Positions 57,913 to 64,000 of a stretch of DNA of 64,000 bases are shown piece by piece. Both the position numbers and the translations under genes were made by a program. The notes beneath the pieces were generated by a model, which was given only the letters and a program-made list of their open reading frames with translations, did no database searches and was not told the DNA's origin. Origin of the DNA: an uncultured Oscillospiraceae bacterium (GTDB taxonomy: Bacteria > Bacillota > Clostridia > Oscillospirales > Acutalibacteraceae); contig CABULH010000003.1 in the NCBI GenBank assembly GCA_902492455.1, positions 186,001 to 250,000 on the forward strand, given 5' to 3'. Positions within the stretch are counted from its first letter, which is position 1. The number at the start of each line of letters is the position of its first letter.

Positions 57913-59665
57913 TTTTGTCCCCTCCAAGGCTCCAACCAATGGCCTTCTCGCGGGTTTCCACAAATCGGCGATACAGCCCTTGCTCGTTCATTAACTCTCT
58001 ATGCGTCCCACGCTGGACAATCTGTCCCTTGTCCAAAACGACAATCTGATCGGCGTTGCGAACCGTGGAGAGCCGGTGTGCGATCATGATAATCGTCTTA
58101 TCCTTCGTCAGCTCTGCGATGGCGGTTTGCAGCTCGCGCTCATTTTCCGGATCCACGCTGGCGGTTGCTTCATCTAAAATGATAATGGGAGCATCCTTCA
58201 GAATGGCGCGGGCGATAGATATCCGCTGCTTTTCTCCGCCGGAAAGGGATGCGCCGCCCTCGCCTACCTTTGTATCGTAGCCATCCGGCAACGCAGAGAT
58301 GAAATCGTGGCAGCAGGCCTTCTTCGCTGCCTCCACCACCTGCTTATGCGTTGCGTCTGGCCGTCCGAACTTGATGTTGTTTTCTATCGTGTCCTCAAAG
58401 AGATAGACATTCTGAAAAACCATGGAGAAATTCTTTAACAGGCTGTCGCAGGTATAATCCTTGACATTCCTGCCGCCGACGGTGATCTCACCCTCGCGCA
58501 CATCCCAGAAACGCGCAATCAGGCTAACCAATGTCGTCTTGCCGGAGCCGGAGGGTCCGACGATTGCGCAGGTAGTCTTTTCAGGGATTTCGATGTTGAT
58601 ATTTTTCAGCACATCCTCTTTCCCATATGCAAAGGAAATGTTCTTTAACTCGATATCAAAATGCTCAGGAGTGAAATCCTCACCGTTTTCATCGAGGATC
58701 GGGGTATCCGTCACAGCCTCCAACCGATCCAGAGAGGCGTCGATCACTCTGGCAACGGATGCCATGCTGCCCACCAGCTCCACACTGGAATAAACCATGA
58801 AGCTGGATACCAGCAGGAGCAGGCACTTGACCGAGGTGATCTCTCCGCCCAACAGCAAATAGGGGGCGACGATGAGGATAGCAGACCTTGCCAGCTTGAA
58901 TATGGTCTGATAAGCGCCGGTCAGTGCGGAAAATGTGCTTTCCAAAACGATATTGGCCTTGGCGCTCTCATTCACAGCTTCATCCACCGCTTTACCGGCG
59001 CTTTCGTCCAGGCCGAAAGCCTTTACAACGCCCATACCCTGTATGTATTCCAGAAAACACGTCACAAGGTTTGCCTGCGCCTCCTGCCGGCGGGGAGAGA
59101 GATGTTTGGCGGCTTTTTGAATACCGGCGTAAACGAGCATGGAAACAGCCAGACCAGCAAACATCAAAAGCCCGATGTGCCATTCGTAAAATAGAAGCCA
59201 AACTCCGATGACAATGGCGTGGATAAAGCCTCCAGCCACCCGTTCCAGTACGGTGACCGCGTTGTTTTCAATATCACCCAGCGTGGTGGTTGCAGCGGCG
59301 GCGATCTCTCCCAATCGATTTTCACTGAAGTATCCCATTGGGACACGCTTCATATGCTCGCCAATCTCCAGCCGTTTCTGTGCGCACATGGCGAAGCTGC
59401 CCAGTGTCCGTTTTGTGCAGGAGAGGTTGTTGAAGAATATTCTTCCTGCAATACTGACGAGCATGATTATTAGAGAGAGCCAGATGGTGGACGCAGCCAT
59501 GACGCCGCCCTCCGCCACAGAGAGCAGCCCGGAAAGGACTGTCAAAATGGCCATGATAGGCATCATTTCAAAAACAGAATCCAGCAGACTGAAGAGGAAG
59601 GACGCGATCAAGGAGTTTCTTTCGCTGCCGGAGAAATCCAACAGTCTTTTGATCATCTGAATCAT
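57893..59665 (-). CDS. ABC half-transporter, YbtP/Q-like, subunit 4
   Basis: 590 aa from ATG 59665, overlapping the previous stop (ATGA). Membrane domain of six segments; ATPase with AIVGPSGSGKTT, LSGGEKQR and IILDEATASVDPENE. Partner of 59662-61416. The C-terminal tail overlaps the ATC hydrolase start by 20 bases. Confidence 0.9.
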   Translation of the reverse strand: MIQMIKRLLDFSGSERNSLIASFLFSLLDSVFEMMPIMAILTVLSGLLSVAEGGVMAASTIWLSLIIMLVSIAGRIFFNNLSCTKRTLGSFAMCAQKRLEIGEHMKRVPMGYFSENRLGEIAAAATTTLGDIENNAVTVLERVAGGFIHAIVIGVWLLFYEWHIGLLMFAGLAVSMLVYAGIQKAAKHLSPRRQEAQANLVTCFLEYIQGMGVVKAFGLDESAGKAVDEAVNESAKANIVLESTFSALTGAYQTIFKLARSAILIVAPYLLLGGEITSVKCLLLLVSSFMVYSSVELVGSMASVARVIDASLDRLEAVTDTPILDENGEDFTPEHFDIELKNISFAYGKEDVLKNINIEIPEKTTCAIVGPSGSGKTTLVSLIARFWDVREGEITVGGRNVKDYTCDSLLKNFSMVFQNVYLFEDTIENNIKFGRPDATHKQVVEAAKKACCHDFISALPDGYDTKVGEGGASLSGGEKQRISIARAILKDAPIIILDEATASVDPENERELQTAIAELTKDKTIIMIAHRLSTVRNADQIVVLDKGQIVQRGTHRELMNEQGLYRRFVETREKAIGWSLGGDKNATVSG

Positions 59666-61416
59666 GCCGGAACCTCCTCTCCTTTGTCCTTTGCACTGAT
59701 GTGCGCATGCCACAGTTCCTGATAAAGTGAACAACTTTTTAGAAGTTCTTCGTGCGTTCCCTTGGATTCTACTTTTCCATCGTTCATGACGATGATTTGA
59801 TCTGCCGTTGTGATGGTGGACAGGCGATGGGCGATGACGATCAGCGTCTTTCCCTGTATCAGCTTGTTGATGGACGCTTGAATCACAGCCTCGTTCTCCG
59901 GGTCGGTAAATGCGGTCGCCTCGTCCAAAATCACCACCGGGCTGTTTTTCAAAATGGCGCGGGCGATGGCGATGCGCTGGCGTTCGCCGCCGGAGAGATT
60001 CCCTCCGCCATCCCCAACAAGGGTGTCATAGCCCTTTGGCAGGACAGCAATAAAATCATGGCAGCTTGCCTGTTTTGCGGCGGATATAATCTCCTCGTCT
60101 GTGGCGTCAGGCTTGCCCATACGGATATTCTCTTTCACCGATTGATGAAACAGAAAATTGTCCTGGGATACATAGGCCACGGTATCCATGACCTGTTTGA
60201 GCGGCAGCTTGTGGGCGTCCACGCCGCCAATTTCCACACAGCCGCTGTCCGCCTCCCAAAAGGAGGCGATGAGCCGGGCAACAGTGGATTTACCAGAACC
60301 AGAAGGTCCTACGACGGCGGTCATTCCACCAGGAACGGCGTCAAAGCTGACCTGGTGCAGCACCTCGGTATCCCCGTAGCCAAAGGAAACCTCCCGAAAA
60401 GAAATATCACTGCCTTTAAGCTCCACCGGTTCCGCAGGGCGCTTCAGCTCTTCCGCCTCCAACAGCCCGGTGATTTCTTTGACTGTGGAGTCCACCATGG
60501 CGAGACTATCCGTATATTGAAGCGCCTGGATGAGCGGCTTTACAAGGCCCAGCGCAAGGATGATGCAGGTGATGAAAACCGGGGCTGTCAGGCTGCCGCT
60601 GATAAAAAGCCCCGCGCCAAGCGGAAGCAGCCCCAAAAGGCAGGAGGGCATGATGGAAACGCCCGCCACATAAAAGCCGTTGGTCTGCCGAAACCAGGTC
60701 GCTTTCGCCGCCTGGTTCTCCTTTACGGAATCTGCATATTTTCCATAGGACGAGCTGCTTTGATTAAATGCCTTAATGACCTCAATGCCGCCTATATACT
60801 CCACAACAGAGGCGTCCATATTCTTGCCGGCTGTCAGCACCCGGGCATACCGCTTTTCATAGTCCTTCATCATGCCCATATAGCACACAAGGCCAATGGG
60901 GATGGTGACAAGGGAAATCAGAGCAATACGCCAATCCAAAATGAACATATAAACCAGCATCAGGACGGGGATCAGAATGTTGGCCGTCAGCTCCGGAATC
61001 ATGTGCGCCAGAGGAAGCTCCAACTTCTCTGCGGTATCCACCAGCAGCGTCTTAAACTTGCCCGAAGGCGTATCCAAGATATAACCCATGGGTACACGGG
61101 AGAGCTTCGCCGTCAGTTCTGTGCGGATATTCTTCAAGATTGTAAAAGCCGAGCGGTGACTGAGCATGGTGGACGCCGTGTTCAGCCAGGTGCTGCCCAG
61201 ATAGCCCAATAGCGCAACAAGCGCCATAAGGGCAATCGATGACAACTCGTAGTTTTTAGCCAACAGTTGGATAATGATCTTCGAAACTGCAAGATACGGC
61301 ACGACGCCGCAGGCGGCGCCCAGCACAGCCAGCAGCACTGATGCGGCTAACTTTCCCCGACACTGTGCAGCAAAACGCAGAATCCAACCGAATGAATTAT
61401 TTTTGTTCTGTTCCAT
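59662..61416 (-). CDS. ABC half-transporter, YbtP/Q-like, subunit 3
   Basis: 584 aa. Membrane domain with six segments; ATPase AVVGPSGSGKST, LSGGERQR, VILDEATAFTDPENE. The ending DEATAF-(A/T)-DP matches the first ABC gene of the plus-strand operon (35588-37360), so the two operons carry corresponding subunits. Start overlaps the ECF ATPase gene by 20 bases. Confidence 0.9.
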   Translation of the reverse strand: MEQNKNNSFGWILRFAAQCRGKLAASVLLAVLGAACGVVPYLAVSKIIIQLLAKNYELSSIALMALVALLGYLGSTWLNTASTMLSHRSAFTILKNIRTELTAKLSRVPMGYILDTPSGKFKTLLVDTAEKLELPLAHMIPELTANILIPVLMLVYMFILDWRIALISLVTIPIGLVCYMGMMKDYEKRYARVLTAGKNMDASVVEYIGGIEVIKAFNQSSSSYGKYADSVKENQAAKATWFRQTNGFYVAGVSIMPSCLLGLLPLGAGLFISGSLTAPVFITCIILALGLVKPLIQALQYTDSLAMVDSTVKEITGLLEAEELKRPAEPVELKGSDISFREVSFGYGDTEVLHQVSFDAVPGGMTAVVGPSGSGKSTVARLIASFWEADSGCVEIGGVDAHKLPLKQVMDTVAYVSQDNFLFHQSVKENIRMGKPDATDEEIISAAKQASCHDFIAVLPKGYDTLVGDGGGNLSGGERQRIAIARAILKNSPVVILDEATAFTDPENEAVIQASINKLIQGKTLIVIAHRLSTITTADQIIVMNDGKVESKGTHEELLKSCSLYQELWHAHISAKDKGEEVPA

Positions 61417-62869
61417 AGTCCGCTCCTTTCATTTTTTCTAATGCGCGGGATCGGGACGTGCCTGTTAAATCATCTGTAATCGTCCCATTCTGTAAGATCA
61501 GTACACGAGAACAAATTGCCTGAATGAATTCATAATCGTGCGTGATGATCAGCAGGATTTTGCCCTGCTCCGAAAGCTCCTTCGCCAGTTGTCCGACCTC
61601 CTGCATGCTTTTCAGGTCAAGTCCGCTGGTAGGCTCGTCAAAAACCAAAATGTCCTTTTCGCAAATCAGGCTGACTGCCACAGCAAGCCGCTGTTTCTGT
61701 CCGCCCGAAAGGGACAAGGGATGACGGTCTTGATAGGCGGTCAGGTTCAGCCAGTCCAGAGCCTGCTTGATCGCTTCATCGTTTGGTTCCTTCACGCCCA
61801 GCCGGCATTCCGCCTCTACGCTGTCGGTAAAAAGTTGGTGCCCAACATCCTGCATGACCATGTAGGATCGCGCTTTCCGTTGCTTCTCAGAAAGGACCTG
61901 CCCGTTTTGAGCGATCGTCCCGACATCGTATTTTTGCAGACCGCAGAGTGTGCGGGCAAGCGTTGTTTTCCCGACGCCGTTTGGACCCGCAATAGCGATA
62001 ACTTCGCCTCCGTATGCAGTGAATTCCACCTGCTTTAGCACATGTTTATTCCCCAAATGTACAGAGAGCCCTCTTACCTCAAATAGATTGCTTTTCTTAT
62101 TTGTGTGCGTTTCGGTCTGAGCGATCTGCGCTAAATCTCGGCAGCGAAGGCCCAAGGCGGAGGTCTCCCGTTCTGTCAATGCCCGAAACTCAGATGTGGC
62201 CATATCCCTTGCGACCCTGCCGCTTTCCATGTAGATGACCCGATCTGCCACTTCCATCAAGTACCAAAGCCGATGTTCTGCAACAATGATCGTTTTTCCT
62301 TGCGCCTTGACCTTTTGAAGCAGTCGTGTTAACTCCGCTACTGCAGCCATATCCAAGTTAGATGACGGTTCGTCCAGAACAAGAACTTCCGGTTGTGTTG
62401 CATAGACGGATGCAAATGCGATTTTTTGTTTCTCTCCTCCGGAAAGCTCAAAAATATTCCGCCGGCGCAAGCCGGACATTTCTAAATCACTGTAGGTTTC
62501 CTCCAGCCGTTTCTTTAGCTGCCCCTGCGGCAACGCACGGTTTTCCAGGCCAAAGACAATTTCGCTGTCCGTGTCCGTATTGAAAAACTGTGTGCGTGGG
62601 TTTTGAAATACGGAGCCGACATAATCGGACAATTCTGCAATTTCTGCTTTTGCAACATCTAAGCCGCACACAGTTATATCCCCGGTCAACTCCCCATTGA
62701 AAAAGTGGGGGATAAGGCCATTGATTAAGCGAGTAACTGTTGTTTTCCCGCAACCGCTTTCCCCGCAGAGGAGTACGCACTGGCCAGGTGGGATTTCTAT
62801 ACTAACGTCATGCAATCCGTTGTCCTCTTGCCCATCGTAGGAGAAAGAAACATTTTTCAGCTGAATCAT
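61397..62869 (-). CDS. CbiO/EcfA-type double ATPase 3
   Basis: 490 aa. Domain 1: LCGESGCGKTT, LSGGEKQK, VLDEPSSNLD; domain 2: IAGPNGVGKTT, LSGGQKQR, VFDEPTSGLD. Closest to copy 1 (40448-41911) in length and motifs. Start codon overlaps the T gene stop (TGATG). Confidence 0.9.
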   Translation of the reverse strand: MIQLKNVSFSYDGQEDNGLHDVSIEIPPGQCVLLCGESGCGKTTVTRLINGLIPHFFNGELTGDITVCGLDVAKAEIAELSDYVGSVFQNPRTQFFNTDTDSEIVFGLENRALPQGQLKKRLEETYSDLEMSGLRRRNIFELSGGEKQKIAFASVYATQPEVLVLDEPSSNLDMAAVAELTRLLQKVKAQGKTIIVAEHRLWYLMEVADRVIYMESGRVARDMATSEFRALTERETSALGLRCRDLAQIAQTETHTNKKSNLFEVRGLSVHLGNKHVLKQVEFTAYGGEVIAIAGPNGVGKTTLARTLCGLQKYDVGTIAQNGQVLSEKQRKARSYMVMQDVGHQLFTDSVEAECRLGVKEPNDEAIKQALDWLNLTAYQDRHPLSLSGGQKQRLAVAVSLICEKDILVFDEPTSGLDLKSMQEVGQLAKELSEQGKILLIITHDYEFIQAICSRVLILQNGTITDDLTGTSRSRALEKMKGADYGTEQK

Positions 62870-63567
62870 CAGAACCAGCCCTCCCTTGCAGCATAGAATG
62901 CCAGCGCAATGATTCCAGCATAAATCACCAGAACAAGAGCATCTGCCGTGTGAAAACGCACGGTTTCTATACAGGTGCGCTTTTCCACATGGTCAATTCC
63001 TCTCGTAATAGCAGCCTGGGTGATTTCGTCCGAAATTTTTGAGGCTGAGACCAGCATCGGCACATAAACATATTCCATCGTCCGCATCGGATGACGGAGA
63101 AAACCGCCCGCTGTGACGGGGATTCCCCGCAGTGCCATTGCGTCCTTGACCGCAGCCCATTCTTCTCCCATGGTAGGGAAATACCGCAGGGTAATGGAGA
63201 GGGAGATGGTAAACCCCTTGGGTAAATGCAGCCGTCCTACTGCCGCCAAAAAATCGCTGACACGCGTGGTGGAAATCAGGAGGCTGCCCAGCATAAAGCA
63301 TGGGATAAGCTTGCGTATGTAGACGGCAAACATATATATAATCCCACCTGCGCTGACAGGCAGCATCGGGACAAGCCAGAGCTGAATTGCCAACAGCGCA
63401 AGGAAGAACGAACCATATTTTAATGCACCTCGTTGTCTGCCGGCGCATAAAAGCAGTAACAACGGCAGTGCCGCAAAGACACACTCCACGACGATGCTCT
63501 CGTTCAAAAATACGGATATGCTTGTAACGGCAAGAATCAGCAGTTTAGTACGGGGGTCCAATTTCAT
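62869..63567 (-). CDS. CbiQ/EcfT-like ECF transmembrane component 3
   Basis: 232 aa from ATG 63567, one base after the S gene stop. Starts MKLDPRTKLLILAVTSIS, later GEEWAAVKDAMALRGIPVTA and ITRGIDHVEKRT. Strong match to copy 1 (LDPRTKLLLLITVM). Confidence 0.9.
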   Translation of the reverse strand: MKLDPRTKLLILAVTSISVFLNESIVVECVFAALPLLLLLCAGRQRGALKYGSFFLALLAIQLWLVPMLPVSAGGIIYMFAVYIRKLIPCFMLGSLLISTTRVSDFLAAVGRLHLPKGFTISLSITLRYFPTMGEEWAAVKDAMALRGIPVTAGGFLRHPMRTMEYVYVPMLVSASKISDEITQAAITRGIDHVEKRTCIETVRFHTADALVLVIYAGIIALAFYAAREGWF

Positions 63568-63568
63568 C

Positions 63569-64000
63569 TCAAACGATCCCCGCCTTTTCAAAATGCTTTT
63601 TCAGCAGTTTCTTCCCAATGTAGCCGCCAATCAGAGCGCAGAGAACCGTCCCCAGAAGCATCAGCGGAATGGCCCACCAGTTGGCGCCGATGGAATCGAT
63701 CACGCCCGCAAAAGAGGATACATCGCCTTTCTTGCTCATAAACGCATCGAATTGGGCCGGCATGATTGCCATTGGCACATATGCGCCCATTGGCGATAGT
63801 GCAAACAGGCAATAAGCTATCATATTTTTCTTAAAGGATTTGAAGCTGCCCGAGGCACAGATGACGTCTGCTATGATACCGAATACCACAAAAAAAGCGG
63901 ACATCATCCAGAACATACCCGTGATAAACAGCAGGATGCCGGCGATAATCCCGAGAATCGTAATAGCGCCGCGCTTGGGTATCTTCGCCACATAGAGCAT
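63569..64000 (-). CDS. MptD-like ECF S component 3 (N-terminus outside window)
   Basis: 143 residues visible up to the window edge. The first ones (MLYVAKIPKRGAITI) correspond to an internal segment of copy 1 (MLYLTRAKKFGMIWI), so about 50 residues are missing beyond the edge and the Met at 64000 is probably internal. Membrane segments continue and the protein ends KKLLKKHFEKAGIV. First visible gene of the minus-strand operon. Confidence 0.85.
   Translation of the reverse strand: MLYVAKIPKRGAITILGIIAGILLFITGMFWMMSAFFVVFGIIADVICASGSFKSFKKNMIAYCLFALSPMGAYVPMAIMPAQFDAFMSKKGDVSSFAGVIDSIGANWWAIPLMLLGTVLCALIGGYIGKKLLKKHFEKAGIV

Noticed and set aside
59752..61212. 486-codon open frame on the plus strand
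   Set aside because: It lies antisense to an ABC transporter gene with all motifs intact; the product is low-complexity, His/Arg-rich, without any domain or good ribosome site.
1..64000. CRISPR arrays, rRNA or tRNA genes
   Set aside because: No regularly spaced repeats of CRISPR type and no tRNA or rRNA sequence was recognised by eye on either strand; a tRNAscan/Infernal run would settle this.

Overview
The window looks like chromosome of a gut-type Clostridia (Bacillota; probably the Oscillospiraceae/Lachnospiraceae range). The grounds are AGGAGG-type ribosome sites, sigma-A promoters of the TTGACA-17-TATAAT kind, a class B sortase, YolD/UvrX and YodL homologues, and many small proteins typical of clostridial integrative elements. 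No rRNA, tRNA or CRISPR array was seen. Species assignment is inference.

Positions 1 to about 34,220 are cargo of an integrated mobile element, mostly on the minus strand. It starts inside a ParM-like partition gene at the left edge. It carries a DNA-handling set: primase/toprim protein, possible annealing protein, RecD2 helicase, YqaJ exonuclease, SSB, NAD-dependent ligase and Y-family polymerase with YolD. It also has a MoxR-type AAA+ ATPase with a von Willebrand A/HELGH partner, a SLOG-fold protein, two YkgJ proteins, two HTH regulators, an AlbA_2/Schlafen-type protein, many unnamed element proteins, and at the right end a serine resolvase followed by sortase B. Several strong promoters are followed by intrinsic terminators inside the leader, before the first gene. 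Three promoters share the -10 context CCGTGTAAT.

Positions 34,500-41,911 (plus strand) hold a coupled operon: AraC regulator, two YbtP/YbtQ (IrtAB)-like ABC half-transporters, and an ECF-type module (MptD-like S, CbiQ-like T, double CbiO-like A). Positions 54,244-64,000 (minus strand) hold a related ten-gene operon with two complete S-T-A modules, a second ABC pair, an L-2-amino-thiazoline-4-carboxylate (ATC) hydrolase-family protein and a DtxR/MntR-like repressor; its first gene runs off the window. I infer uptake of a thiazoline-containing metallophore or similar metal chelate.

Positions 42,403-51,595 (minus strand) hold a GC-rich, tightly packed and partly decayed cluster: four SAM methyltransferases (one broken), two sister alpha/beta hydrolases, an esterase, three sister four-helix membrane proteins with an (I/L)PGTE motif, a heavy-metal-associated domain protein, a ketopantoate-reductase-like gene, an SRPBCC fragment, a broken ATC hydrolase and a truncated thioesterase-like gene. 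A palindrome GTTAGC-N5-CTAAC lies in front of both this cluster and the AraC operon, which hints at shared, possibly metal-responsive control. Three genes here each carry one in-frame TAG codon. At one of them a single base change explains both the TAG and loss of the upstream gene's stop. A TetR gene, an Rrf2 gene and an IS30-family insertion (flanked by an unusually long 13-bp direct repeat) separate this cluster from the right-hand transport operon.
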